Source of the DNA: Terribacillus sp. FSL K6-0262
GTDB taxonomy: Bacteria; Bacillota; Bacilli; Bacillales; Amphibacillaceae
Assembly (NCBI RefSeq): GCF_037977385.1
Contig: NZ_CP150277.1
Location: forward strand, 1,086,001-1,150,000
DNA: 64,000 nucleotides
Reading direction: 5' to 3'
The notes beneath the pieces were generated by a model. It did no database searches. It saw nothing but the letters and a program-made list of their open reading frames with translations, and was not told the origin of the DNA. Both the position numbers and the translations under genes were made by a program. Of this stretch, positions 9,538-19,753 are shown piece after piece (the stretch's first letter is position 1; every line of letters begins with the position of its first letter).

Positions 9538-10488
9538 TTACAAGCCAACTTGATCAGCAGCGTATGTTGCATGCTCTGTGCTGAATCCTTCATAAACCAA
9601 TTGATCAATTAAACCCTGTCTTGAAAAAGAAGTATAATCGAGGTATTCTTGAGCCGCCTTAACAGCTTGCTCCTGCCAATCGACTGTGATGTTTTCTGCA
9701 CCGTATGTTGCATCTTCCGTGCTGAAACCTTCGTACTCTAACTGTTCGATCAACCCTGATTTAGAAAATGCAGTGTAACCAATATAGTCTTGAGCCGCCT
9801 TAGCTGCTTGCGCTTGCCAATCAACCGAGATGTTTTCCACACCATATGTCGCATCTTCTGCGCTAAACCCCTCATACTCTAATTGATCGATCAATCCCGA
9901 TTTAGAGAATGCAGTATAATTTATATAGTCTTCAGCAGTTTTAACCGCCTGCTCTTGTGAAACAGTCATGCTGGCTTCTTTGGATTCCTGTTCTTTCTGT
10001 ACTTGCTCCTCAGCTTTCTTCGCTTCCTGCTCTTCCTTCTCCTTCTGTGCTTGTTCCTCAGCTTCCTTCGCTTCCTGCTCTTCTTTCTCTTTCTGCGCTT
10101 GTTCCTCAGCTTCCTTCGCTTCCTGCTCTTCTTTCTCTTTCTGCGCTTGTTCCTCAGCTTCCTTCGCTTCCTGCTCTTCCTTCTCCTTCTGCGCTTGTTC
10201 CTCAGCTTCCTTTGCTTCTTGCTCTTCTTTCTCCTTTTGTGCTTGCTCCTCAGCCTCTTGAGTTTTTTCTTCTTCCTGCGCAGCCGTTTCTGAGGAAGGA
10301 TCGGTTGCAGGTTTTTCTTCACTAATTGATGCTCCAATCAGCGATATGACTATAAGTGCAATCAGGCAGCCGCCTGATTTTGCAAAGTTCCTGCGTCTGT
10401 TCCCTTTTCCTTTCACAAAAGCCAAGACAAAAAAGAGGACCATACCTGCTAAAGATAGCCACGTTAAAATGATTAAGAATGATTCCAT
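9538..10488 (-). CDS. Membrane protein with EAKKAEEQ repeats and three Ltp domains
   Basis: The 316-residue protein has two hydrophobic segments (about 4-25 and 40-55), then a highly charged helical stalk with five 16-residue repeats KEKEEQEAKEAEEQAQ (residues 85-164), then three Ltp-type repeats. Each Ltp repeat has the core YTAFSKSGLIDQLEYEGFS followed by a DATY motif. Ltp domains are known from host surface-exposed lipoproteins, including the superinfection-exclusion protein of phage TP-J34, but they also occur in many Bacillaceae proteins without phage context. No lipobox is clear here. AAGGAG sits 9 bases before the ATG. Function is unassigned. Confidence 0.85.
   Translation of the reverse strand: MESFLIILTWLSLAGMVLFFVLAFVKGKGNRRRNFAKSGGCLIALIVISLIGASISEEKPATDPSSETAAQEEEKTQEAEEQAQKEKEEQEAKEAEEQAQKEKEEQEAKEAEEQAQKEKEEQEAKEAEEQAQKEKEEQEAKEAEEQAQKEKEEQEAKKAEEQVQKEQESKEASMTVSQEQAVKTAEDYINYTAFSKSGLIDQLEYEGFSAEDATYGVENISVDWQAQAAKAAQDYIGYTAFSKSGLIEQLEYEGFSTEDATYGAENITVDWQEQAVKAAQEYLDYTSFSRQGLIDQLVYEGFSTEHATYAADQVGL
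9997..10236 (-). repeat. Five tandem 48-bp repeats inside the Ltp gene
   Basis: Five in-frame copies of a 48-bp unit encode the charged stalk. Copies are near identical at protein level, the last with two changes. The repeat keeps several frames on both strands open, which creates long spurious ORFs. Confidence 0.9.
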
Positions 10489-10834
10489 TAATTAAAACTC
10501 CTTTATGTATTTTAGCCATGCCATACTATTGTATCACGACTAAAGTCATCATTTTCTATTTTTTCATTTTATTTGAAGTTAAAAGAATTATCTTCTCTTT
10601 AAATCAGGTATATAGTCTAGCAATCACAGTCTGTATATATTTCTATAGAGCGTCAGGATGTTGCTTTAAAGTATCATATTCAATACTTACTCTTATCATT
10701 TTTTATGTTTACTTACAAAACTGCCGTAACAGCATCTATAGCAGTGAAAAAAAACTACTTCTTTACTTTAGGAAGTAGTCTTTCATGAACTGTTTATATC
10801 TCCGACCTTTGTTAGCAACCAAGCATCTCAATGA
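10489..10834. other. AT-rich intergenic region
   Basis: About 350 bases with no gene that I can support. The only clear element is the terminator at 10747-10783 belonging to the downstream minus-strand gene. Confidence 0.5.
10747..10783 (-). terminator. Terminator of DUF1445 gene
   Basis: Stem ACTACTTC / GAAGTAGT with a 10-nt loop and eight T residues on the minus strand. Confidence 0.85.
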
Positions 10835-11614
10835 TTATACGTTCATATTACGTAAAAAATCTTCATTGGTAACATCCGTTACAAACATATGCCCTGGCGC
10901 ATGCGTAATCACTAATGGAATGTGTGAATGGATTGCTGATGATTGCGGTGTTACGCCACATTCCCAAAAAACAGGCGTTTCCCCTTCTCCGAACTCCGTA
11001 AATTCACCGAAATCAGGCTTGCTGATATCGTCAATGCCTATTTCTTTTGGATCTCCTACGTGAATCGGTGATCCATGCATGTTCGGAAACTGTGCGGTGA
11101 CATCAATTGCCTTTTGAACAAGCTCGTTTTTAATCGGTCGCATGGAGACTACGACAGGCCCGCTGAATTGACCTGCTTGCTTTGTTTGCCGGTTTGTAAT
11201 GTACATGGCGACATTTTTGTTCTGCTCGATATGTTTCAAAGGAACGCCTTCCTTTAGTAATGCACTTTCAAAGGTAAAGCTGCAGCCTATTAAGAAAGAT
11301 ACAAAGTCATCCCGCCAAATTTCTTTAAGATCTTGACGCTTCTCCGTTAGTTTGCCATTCTCATATACATAGTAAAGAGGGATATCACTGCGAATATCGG
11401 AGCCAGCAGCAAGAGCAGATTCAACCACTCCTGGTTCCAATACATCAATAATCGGACAAGACTTTGGATTACGGTTAGCAAAGAGCAGGAAATCAAAAGC
11501 ATATTCCTTTGGTACGATTGCTAAGTTTGCTTGAACATAATCATTAGCCACACCAGAAGTATGGGTATTAAATGCGCCGTTTCGGATCTTTTCTCTCAGT
11601 GTACTTGGATTCAT
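10835..11614 (-). CDS. Putative hydro-lyase, DUF1445 (YcsI-like)
   Basis: A 259-residue member of the DUF1445 / D-glutamate cyclase-like family, known in B. subtilis as YcsI. Conserved blocks include FLLFANRNPKSCPIIDVLE, FLIGCSFTFE, SMRPIKNELV and FWECGVTPQSS, the last with the family Cys. In B. subtilis the gene is next to the 5-oxoprolinase genes; here no pxpA, pxpB or pxpC homologue is adjacent, so a 5-oxoproline role cannot be argued from context. AGGAGG lies before the ATG. The enzyme is probably cytosolic; the reaction is unproven. Confidence 0.85.
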   Translation of the reverse strand: MNPSTLREKIRNGAFNTHTSGVANDYVQANLAIVPKEYAFDFLLFANRNPKSCPIIDVLEPGVVESALAAGSDIRSDIPLYYVYENGKLTEKRQDLKEIWRDDFVSFLIGCSFTFESALLKEGVPLKHIEQNKNVAMYITNRQTKQAGQFSGPVVVSMRPIKNELVQKAIDVTAQFPNMHGSPIHVGDPKEIGIDDISKPDFGEFTEFGEGETPVFWECGVTPQSSAIHSHIPLVITHAPGHMFVTDVTNEDFLRNMNV

Positions 11615-11898
11615 TTATGTTTCCTCCTATGCTTCTGTCTAGTTTCATTTGTGATCCTCCCCACATCGAAATTCAAATCGATTTATAATACATGAATTTT
11701 GAGGATGATTAATAGAAATCAGAACATGACCAATTAACTATGTAGTTTAATAGATATCCCAAAAGTTTTGTTAATACTTGTAAGAAAATCTCACACAACT
11801 TTTTACCATTTGTTAATATCATGACATCTAACAGTTGTCTCAAATCAGCATTAAATACTATCCATAAAAATCCTGTGGGATTCTAGCAATAATAAAAA
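11615..11898. other. Intergenic region between groEL and DUF1445 gene
   Basis: AT-rich sequence with no supported gene. It must hold the promoter of the DUF1445 gene, but I see no clear sigma-A box pair. Confidence 0.4.
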
Positions 11899-11937
11899 GA
11901 GGCTTCTCATAAGTTCAGTGAACTTATGAGAAGCCTC
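11899..11937 (-). terminator. Terminator of groES-groEL operon
   Basis: A 39-bp near-perfect palindrome with 19-bp arms (GAGGCTTCTCATAAGTTCA) and a single central base, followed on the minus strand by TCTTTTTATTATT. The extremely small loop is unusual, but position and tail fit a terminator. Confidence 0.85.
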
Positions 11938-11973
11938 CGTTAAAGATCTTATCCGTTCGGGGTACGGACGGTC

Positions 11974-13620
<1,647 letters not shown>

Positions 13621-13659
13621 CTAATATATCTTCTATGTTATATAAATCTGTTCTTCGGA

Positions 13660-13944
13660 TTATCCTACTACTGCAAGGATGTCGCTCTCGCGAAGAATTA
13701 AGTAATCTTTTCCTTCGTATTTCACTTCTGTACCAGAGTATTTAGAGAAGATGATAAGATTGCCTTCTGCTACTTCCGGTGCAACTCTTTCTCCATTATC
13801 GGTTACACGACCGCTACCGACGGCAATAACTTTACCTTCTTGCGGTTTTTCCTTTGCAGATTCAGGAAGCACGATACCGCTTGCTGTTTTCTCCTCCTGC
13901 TCTACAAGTTCAATTACGACACGATCGCCTAGTGGCTTCAACAT
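13660..13944 (-). CDS. groES: Co-chaperonin GroES
   Basis: The 94-residue Hsp10 lid protein begins [20 protein letters not shown] and contains the mobile-loop block [17 protein letters not shown]. It caps GroEL. AGGAGGG lies about 8 bases before the ATG. A perfect CIRCE element lies 38 bases upstream. It is the first gene of the groES-groEL operon. Confidence 0.99.
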   Translation of the reverse strand: MLKPLGDRVVIELVEQEEKTASGIVLPESAKEKPQEGKVIAVGSGRVTDNGERVAPEVAEGNLIIFSKYSGTEVKYEGKDYLILRESDILAVVG

Positions 13945-13981
13945 GTGAGAAACCCTCCTTATATAATCGATAATTTGATTT

Positions 13982-14008
13982 TTAGCACTCGAGTGTTCGG
14001 AGTGCTAA
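13982..14008 (-). promoter_or_regulatory. CIRCE operator (HrcA site)
   Basis: TTAGCACTC, 9 bases, GAGTGCTAA is a perfect copy of the CIRCE inverted repeat bound by the heat-shock repressor HrcA. A TATAAT -10 hexamer on the minus strand (14016-14021) lies immediately upstream, so the operator covers the start of the transcript. hrcA itself is not in the window. Confidence 0.97.
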
Positions 14009-14211
14009 CACAGTTATTATAATAATCAAAACGAAAACGGAATGCAAGCATGACACTCAGAAAGTTGTTCGACGAATTCCTCCTTTTTCCTGCCAAGCCT
14101 TGGATGAATTAACAGGATGATTACAATGCGCACCGCTACATACTTCCCCCGCTGTTATGTTAAAATACCTAAGATGCCAACTACATAAGTAAGGCGGAAG
14201 GAGTCGTTACA

Positions 14212-14940
14212 TTGCCAGCACGCTATTGGTACGTCATATTGACATATATCGTGATGCAGCTGTCCTCATTCGTGCTTGTCCCATTCGTTCCTTGGATGCA
14301 GGATCAAGGACTGGACTTGGCTGTCGTTTCCTATTGGTGGAGTGTGGTCAGCTTCCTGCTTGCTGTAATCCTTACATTCTTCCTGCTGCGTCAGGATATG
14401 CGCGCACCAGCAATGCGCAATGCCACGAATCCCGGGATGACGGTTGTCTGGATCATCATCGGATTCTTTGCTGCATACTTCGGGCAAATCATCGCTGGTT
14501 TGATCGAGACATATGTATTGAATATCAAGCAAGCTTCAGAAAATACCTCCTCCATCATGGATGCAGTCCGGGAAGTTCCGGCATTCGCATTGATCGTAGT
14601 CGTCTTTGCTCCGGTATTGGAAGAAATCATCTTCCGCAAGATCCTTTTCGGGGAGATTTATAAGCGGACGAACTTCTTTGTGGCTGTACTTATTTCTGCC
14701 CTTGTATTCGGTGCAGTGCATGGGGATTTCCTTCATCTTCTGCAGTACTTCGTCATGGGCGTCATCTTCGCGGCTCTCTATGTGAAGACGAAGCGGATCA
14801 TTGTTCCGATCATCACGCATGGTTTAATGAATCTCTTGGTCGTCATCCTGCAGCTTTACTTCACGCCGGAGAGACTGGAAGAAATCGAGAGAATGCAAAA
14901 ACAATTGGAAAACATGCAAACAATCATCTTTGGAGGATAA
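14212..14940 (+). CDS. ydiL: CPBP intramembrane metalloprotease (YdiL-like)
   Basis: A 242-residue multi-pass membrane protein of the CPBP (Abi/CAAX protease) family. Motif 1 VLEEIIFRKILFG carries the catalytic Glu pair and Arg, motif 2 AVHGDFLHLLQYF and motif 3 ITHGLMNLL carry the metal-binding residues, so the enzyme looks intact. In B. subtilis the homologue ydiL neighbours groES in the same divergent arrangement, which supports orthology. The start is TTG with AAGGAG upstream. ydiK follows after 6 bases, so the two form an operon. The substrate is unknown. Confidence 0.9.
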   Translation: MPARYWYVILTYIVMQLSSFVLVPFVPWMQDQGLDLAVVSYWWSVVSFLLAVILTFFLLRQDMRAPAMRNATNPGMTVVWIIIGFFAAYFGQIIAGLIETYVLNIKQASENTSSIMDAVREVPAFALIVVVFAPVLEEIIFRKILFGEIYKRTNFFVAVLISALVFGAVHGDFLHLLQYFVMGVIFAALYVKTKRIIVPIITHGLMNLLVVILQLYFTPERLEEIERMQKQLENMQTIIFGG

Positions 14941-14946
14941 CTATTC

Positions 14947-15150
14947 ATGATACGCTCGCCATTGCCCGTTGCGATTTTTTATCTATTTATCGGATGCCTG
15001 TTCATATTCTGGGCTGTAACAGATGTAAGAAATGCAGGAGAATGGACACTGCTAAGCATTTTTTGCGCTATCTTCGCTACATTCGATATTTATACAGCCA
15101 TCCGCTATATCAAGCTTCATTTCAAGATCAAGAAAATGAACCAAAAATGA
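14947..15150 (+). CDS. ydiK: YdiK-like small membrane protein (DUF4305)
   Basis: The 67-residue protein has two membrane helices (about 7-24 and 33-52) and a basic tail. Sequence and position match YdiK/DUF4305, the partner of ydiL next to groES in B. subtilis. Function is unknown. It follows ydiL by six bases and is closed by a terminator. Confidence 0.85.
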   Translation: MIRSPLPVAIFYLFIGCLFIFWAVTDVRNAGEWTLLSIFCAIFATFDIYTAIRYIKLHFKIKKMNQK

Positions 15151-15152
15151 GG

Positions 15153-15185
15153 AAAACCAGCCGCTTGAGGCTGGTTTTTTTATCT
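15153..15185 (+). terminator. Terminator after ydiL-ydiK
   Basis: Stem AAAACCAGCC / GGCTGGTTTT with loop GCTTGA and a T run. Confidence 0.9.
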
Positions 15186-15243
15186 CTCTTTCTCATTTTG
15201 AGCCTTTTTATTCACTTGATATAAATTCTCGAAGTCAAACTAA

Positions 15244-15273
15244 TTGACACAGAAAAAAAGGACGCTCTAAAAT
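15244..15273 (+). promoter_or_regulatory. Sigma-A-like promoter of leader and acyl operon
   Basis: TTGACA at 15244-15249 and TAAAAT at 15268-15273, spaced 18 bases. The transcript would begin near 15280. Confidence 0.6.
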
Positions 15274-15303
15274 AGCATAGTGGTAATAAAGGGAGATGGC
15301 ATC

Positions 15304-15525
15304 ATGAACGGTAATTTTGCTCTTGTCAAAGCATATGTAAGCAAAGATTGGACACAATCCGTATGCAATCACCTGGAAGAAGTCTATACAAATGCTGTTG
15401 TACAGAGCTCCCTTGTATCCTCCGATAACATCATATGCACTCATAGAAATTCCCATATCCATATAGTAGACAAAGAAATTGAAACACTATGTCTACTATA
15501 TGGCTTTTTATTTTATTCAGTATGA
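15304..15525 (+). CDS. Possible leader ORF, 73 codons
   Basis: The ORF has its own AAGGGAG site and follows a good promoter, but the peptide shows no recognisable domain. Its last 20 codons run through a hairpin at 15459-15503 that looks like a terminator, so a terminated transcript would carry no stop codon. It may be a leader peptide for the operon that starts at 15594, or an untranslated leader RNA. Confidence 0.35.
   Translation: MNGNFALVKAYVSKDWTQSVCNHLEEVYTNAVVQSSLVSSDNIICTHRNSHIHIVDKEIETLCLLYGFLFYSV
15459..15515 (+). terminator. Hairpin with T-rich tail before acyl operon
   Basis: Perfect 14-bp stem CCATATAGTAGACA with its complement at 15490-15503, 17-nt loop, followed by CTTTTTATTTTATT. 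It could be a terminator or attenuator in the 5' leader. Confidence 0.65.
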
Positions 15526-15593
15526 CCAGTAGAATAAGGATTAAAATTACTAGCTATTCATCACAGGATCAATCGTAAAGGAAGGTTTTATAA

Positions 15594-16064
15594 ATGGATG
15601 CTATTGCTCGATATGATATGGAAAAAGTCATTAACTGGGGCGATTGTGACGCGGCTGGCATTTCTTATTATGCCAAGAATTTTGAATGGTTCACGGATGC
15701 GCGGATGCAGCTGCTTGACCATTATGGATTACCTTACATGGAAACTTTTCATCATACGGGCATTTCACTCGTTTGTTTAAAGGCTGAGTGCGATTATAAA
15801 AGGATGCTCCATCCATTGGAAAAAGTAACAATCCGCACCTATATCACCATGTTGACCAGAACCAGAATGGTATTAGGATATCAGATCATTAAAGATGATG
15901 GCAGTCTTGCCGCAGATGGTATGACCACTCATACCTATGTTGATGATGACGGTCTTCCATTTAATTTAAAAAAGCGATTCCCAGAGCTTTGGGATAAATT
16001 GACCAAAATCTGTCCCGAGCTGCATGCGCAATCGAAGGATAAAGGTGGGCAAATGAATGGATAA
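15594..16064 (+). CDS. Hot-dog acyl-CoA thioesterase (4HBT family)
   Basis: The 156-residue protein has the 4-hydroxybenzoyl-CoA thioesterase signature WGDCDAAGISYYAKNFEWF near residues 15-33; Asp19 aligns with the catalytic Asp of that family. Members hydrolyse acyl- or aroyl-CoA or release acyl-ACP chains. AAAGGAAGG precedes the ATG. It overlaps the next gene, a ketosynthase, by 8 bases, and an acyl-CoA ligase follows. The linkage suggests that the three act on one thioester intermediate. The actual acyl substrate is not known. Confidence 0.85.
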   Translation: MDAIARYDMEKVINWGDCDAAGISYYAKNFEWFTDARMQLLDHYGLPYMETFHHTGISLVCLKAECDYKRMLHPLEKVTIRTYITMLTRTRMVLGYQIIKDDGSLAADGMTTHTYVDDDGLPFNLKKRFPELWDKLTKICPELHAQSKDKGGQMNG

Positions 16065-17289
16065 CAATCGTATTGTGGTAACTGGAATGGGAGCCATCAC
16101 TCCGCTCGGGATCGGTGTTTCCTCCTATTGGAAAAACCTATATCAAGGTAAAAATGGGATTGCCGCTTTAAGCCGTTTTGATTCAAAAGAACTGCAGGTA
16201 AAGGTAGCCGCTGAAGTAAGGGACTTTTCCCCTTTGGACTTCCTGCCAAGGAAACTGGTGAATAACACAGATATTTTTATGCAGTTTGCCCTTATTGCTG
16301 CTGAAGAAGCGCTGGAGCAAAGCAATTTGACTGCAAAACCAGAGCGAATCGGAATTGTGCTGGGTACTGCACTTGGCGGTATTTCCACTATGGCTGCCAA
16401 CCAGGAACAGCTGTCCGGGAGCGGTCGCTATCGCTTAAGTCCGCATAGTGTCCCGAAGATGCTATCAAATATCGGAGCTGCACAGATTGCCATCGCCCAT
16501 CAATTGCAGGGACCCAGCTTAACAGTCAGCACCGCATGTTCTGCTGGAGCAGACGCCATCGGAATGGCTGCGATGCTATTAAAAGCCGGACAGGCAGATG
16601 CTGTCGTTGCAGTTGGAGCGGAATCAATCCTGACTGGTCTGATGGCTGCCGGATTATCTGCTGCACGCGCGCTCTCTACTCAGGAAGATCCACAAAAAGC
16701 AAGTCGTCCCTTTGATTTAAACAGGGATGGGTTTGTTATGGGCGAAGGCGGAGGAGCTGTCGTACTCGAAACGCTGGCGTCTGCACAAAAGCGTGACGCT
16801 CCTATCAAGGCAGAGCTCCTGGGCTATGCCAATTGCTCGGATGCTTACCATGTAACGTCACCTGAACCAAGTGGTCGCGGTGAAATACTGGCTATCCAGC
16901 AAGCATTGGATCAGGCAGGACTTACACCTTCGCAAATCGATTATATAAACGCCCATGGTACTTCTACCAAGGTCGGGGATGAAATCGAGACCAAAGCATT
17001 AAAAGCCGTGTTTGGTGAAGAAATGGCAAAACAGGTTCCGGTTAGCTCCACCAAAGGGGCCACCGGCCATTTAATGGGAGCTGGCGGTGTGACAGAATTC
17101 ATTGCTTGTATCCAGGCAATCCGCGAAGGCACCATACCGCCAACCTTGCATTATCAGCATCAAGATCCCAACTGTGATCTTGATTATGTACCGAATGAGT
17201 CCAGGAAAAAGCAAGTGACAATCGCCATGTCCAACTCCTTTGGATTCGGCGGCCAAAATACATCACTGATTGTCAGCAAATATCAATAA
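16057..17289 (+). CDS. FabF-like beta-ketoacyl synthase
   Basis: The 410-residue thiolase-fold enzyme condenses an acyl thioester with malonyl-ACP. The catalytic triad is complete: Cys161 in STACSAGAD, His300 in NAHGTST and His337 in KGATGHLMGAGG. The C-terminal SNSFGFGGQN block is also present. Length fits KAS II. It sits between a thioesterase and an acyl-CoA ligase and away from other fatty-acid genes, so it is more likely a dedicated secondary condensing enzyme than the housekeeping FabF. The start overlaps the preceding gene by 8 bases, which implies translational coupling. Confidence 0.9.
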   Translation: MDNNRIVVTGMGAITPLGIGVSSYWKNLYQGKNGIAALSRFDSKELQVKVAAEVRDFSPLDFLPRKLVNNTDIFMQFALIAAEEALEQSNLTAKPERIGIVLGTALGGISTMAANQEQLSGSGRYRLSPHSVPKMLSNIGAAQIAIAHQLQGPSLTVSTACSAGADAIGMAAMLLKAGQADAVVAVGAESILTGLMAAGLSAARALSTQEDPQKASRPFDLNRDGFVMGEGGGAVVLETLASAQKRDAPIKAELLGYANCSDAYHVTSPEPSGRGEILAIQQALDQAGLTPSQIDYINAHGTSTKVGDEIETKALKAVFGEEMAKQVPVSSTKGATGHLMGAGGVTEFIACIQAIREGTIPPTLHYQHQDPNCDLDYVPNESRKKQVTIAMSNSFGFGGQNTSLIVSKYQ

Positions 17290-17315
17290 GTACAATTTAG
17301 GAAGGAACAAATAAA

Positions 17316-18980
17316 ATGGAACGACAATTCACCTACAATATAGATATGTTTAAAGAAACCTTTGAAAGCGAGTTTACATTCATGAATGGCTTTTTGCGAA
17401 ATGTCCGGCGGTTCGCAAACCGTCCGGCGTTGACAGATCCGATTCGCGGCAAGACATGGACGTATGCAGAGTTAAATAAAGACGTAAATAAGCTTGCACA
17501 TGCACTTTTGGAGGACGATGTCGATAAAAATGAAGTTGTCATGTACCAGCTGCTCAATTCGGCGGAGTTCATTTATAGCTATTTGGCACCGCAAAAAATC
17601 GGCGCTGTAAACTGCACCATCAATTTCCGCCTTTCCCCCGGGGAAACAGCGGCTATTATCGATGACAGCGAGCCCGCTGTTTTCCTTTATGATGCAGAAA
17701 TCAAAGATACTGCTGTACAAGCTTTGGAAATGGCGAACCATAAGCCGCGCCGTGTCGTGATGGTGGATATGACGGGAGAAACCGACGCACCAGAAGGTCA
17801 TGTGATATATACGGATTATGTGGCAAATCACGCCGATGAAGAACCGGATGTCAATCGCCCGGTTCATATTTATGATGAAACTACCAGATTATACACCTCC
17901 GGAACCACTGGAAGCCCTAAGGGTGTACCATTGAACAATATCAATGAAGTACTCTCAGCGCATGATGTTATCATGCATTTCCCGCTCAATCCATTGGATA
18001 AAACGATGAATATGAGCCCATGGTTCCACCGTGGCGGTATTCATTCCGGCGGTCCCACTCCTACTCTTTATATCGGTGGCGAAATCGTCATTTTGCGGTA
18101 TTTCAATCCGAAGATTTGCTTGGAGTATGTTGAAGAATACGGTATCAGCTTCCTGACAGGCGTACCTTCGATGCTAAAAATGCTTTATAATGCACAGCTA
18201 AGGAAGTCATACGATCTGTCTAATCTAAAAGGAATCGTAACAATGGGGTCCCCTCTTGAAAAAGAAGATTGCATCAAATTCCAAAAAACGCTCACAACGA
18301 ATATTTTTAATGGATATGGCACCTCCGAAGCGTTCTGGAATACATTCCTTCGCCCATTCGATTTACCGGAAATGTCCGGCTCGGCCGGACGTTCCTGCAC
18401 TGACGATGATGTTGCGGTCGTGAAAGTATATCCGGACCGGAAAGCTGAGCCGGATGACTTTGTCGCAAAAGACGGCAGTGAAATCGGAGAGATCATCGTC
18501 AGGGCACCAGGTAAAACGACGTATGCCTATGTGAACAAGGAAGAAGCAAGCAAAAAGGTATTTTATAAAGGGTGGATCTATATCGGTGACATGGGGACCT
18601 GGGATGAAAACGAATTCGTCACAGTAGTCGGACGGAAAGATGACATGATTGTATCTTCCGGTGAGAATATCCATCCTGTTCAAATCGAAGAGTTATTGAA
18701 TTTGCATCCTGGAGTAAAAGAATCCGTCGTTGTTGGTGTCCCGGACGAGTTAAGAGGAGAATCCGTGGTAGCATATATCGTAAAAGAGGACGAATCCCTT
18801 ACCGTAAAAGAATTACAAGATTATTGTACAAATAACCCTAATCTGGCAAATTACAAAAAGCCGCGTTTCTATCGCTTCATCGACGAATTACCATACACGG
18901 CCACTGGTAAGAAAATGCACTATATGATGCGGAAACAAGCAATAGTAGACCAACAGAAAGGCCTATTCAAGAGAAGATAA
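17316..18980 (+). CDS. Acyl-CoA / acyl-acid synthetase (AMP-binding)
   Basis: A 554-residue ANL-superfamily ligase that adenylates a carboxylic acid and normally transfers it to CoA. The phosphate-binding motif YTSGTTGSPKG lies near residues 193-203, the aromatic NGYGTSEA block near 330, the hinge region GRKDDMIVSSGENI near 445 and the A10-type Lys in TATGKKMHY near 530. It follows the ketosynthase by 26 bases with AGGAAGG upstream. The operon could activate, extend and release an unusual acid. No acyl carrier protein or transferase is adjacent. Confidence 0.9.
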   Translation: MERQFTYNIDMFKETFESEFTFMNGFLRNVRRFANRPALTDPIRGKTWTYAELNKDVNKLAHALLEDDVDKNEVVMYQLLNSAEFIYSYLAPQKIGAVNCTINFRLSPGETAAIIDDSEPAVFLYDAEIKDTAVQALEMANHKPRRVVMVDMTGETDAPEGHVIYTDYVANHADEEPDVNRPVHIYDETTRLYTSGTTGSPKGVPLNNINEVLSAHDVIMHFPLNPLDKTMNMSPWFHRGGIHSGGPTPTLYIGGEIVILRYFNPKICLEYVEEYGISFLTGVPSMLKMLYNAQLRKSYDLSNLKGIVTMGSPLEKEDCIKFQKTLTTNIFNGYGTSEAFWNTFLRPFDLPEMSGSAGRSCTDDDVAVVKVYPDRKAEPDDFVAKDGSEIGEIIVRAPGKTTYAYVNKEEASKKVFYKGWIYIGDMGTWDENEFVTVVGRKDDMIVSSGENIHPVQIEELLNLHPGVKESVVVGVPDELRGESVVAYIVKEDESLTVKELQDYCTNNPNLANYKKPRFYRFIDELPYTATGKKMHYMMRKQAIVDQQKGLFKRR

Positions 18981-19091
18981 GATCAATCTGAACTGTCTTC
19001 ATAAGTGAATATACGAGTGTTACTCCCTACCCTTGCTGAGATAAGCTCTCTGAACGTATGAAATGGCTGTCTTGCAACCTGGGGAATCCTT

Positions 19092-19131
19092 AAATAGCTG
19101 CGGTCCTGATGGATCGCAGCTATTTTTGCTT
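19092..19131 (+). terminator. Terminator of acyl operon
   Basis: Stem AAATAGCTGCG / CGCAGCTATTT extended by TCC/GGA around loop TGAT, then TTTTGCTTT. Confidence 0.85.
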
Positions 19132-19157
19132 TATTCGTTGATCATCCTTGGCTGGCA

Positions 19158-19667
19158 TCATATATTACGGCAGTATCGCAGTGCCGCAGGTCGTTCCCCT
19201 GCCACATCATGATATCCTTCGCGCTCATGCTGGAATACGAATTCCCTGGCCTCATAAAAAGGAATGCCCTTCTGATTGCCCTTCGCTACCGATACCCATT
19301 GTTCACCGGCGCCTCACCGCTCCTTCTGCTGAGCGGTAAGGGCAGCCAATAGCTTTGTGCCGATCCCTTCATTGCGCCGATCAGGATCGAGATAAAGCAC
19401 GAATACCTCGCCGACACCTTCTCCGATCATCCCGCCGCCGATCGCCCCGATCACTTTTCCATCTTCCAGCGCAACAAAGTATCCGCCCCAATCCCTGCTT
19501 GTCTCTGTCACTTCCTTCAGGATTCTATCGTGATTATAATATTCGTCGATGATTCCCTCGATGTATTTCCCGGAAAGTATTTCACGATAAGTGGCCCAAT
19601 AGCCGTCACTGCAAACTTTGGATATTCCTGCAACATGTTCTGGTTTTGCTAATGCTATACGGATCAT
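19158..19667 (-). pseudogene. GNAT N-acetyltransferase with in-frame TGA
   Basis: Residues 1-117 form the N-terminal and acetyl-CoA-binding part of a GNAT enzyme, with VLYLDPDRRNEGIGTKLLAAL as the pyrophosphate-binding motif. A TGA at 19314-19316 stops the frame. Directly after it, still in the same frame, come 51 codons giving GAGEQWVSVAKGNQKGIPFY and EAREFVFQHEREGY, the usual GNAT C-terminal strand and helix, ending at TGA 19158. One substitution thus removed about a third of the fold. It is either a recent pseudogene or a read-through case; the former is more likely. Confidence 0.85.
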
Positions 19668-19753
19668 GATTGCCTCCCCTTTTTGAAATTACAGGTTTTA
19701 ACAATATGATTATAGCAATCTTTCGGCAATCAATCTCGGCCGTCCACGCCTTT

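Noticed and set aside
9997..10236. CRISPR-like regular repeats
   Set aside because: The units are directly adjacent with no spacers and are in frame with a protein; this is a coding tandem repeat.
9966..10337. Several long overlapping ORFs on both strands (basic, Ser/Cys-rich or Leu-rich)
   Set aside because: They are produced by the 48-bp tandem repeat of the Ltp gene, whose period keeps all frames free of stops. None has a ribosome site or domain.
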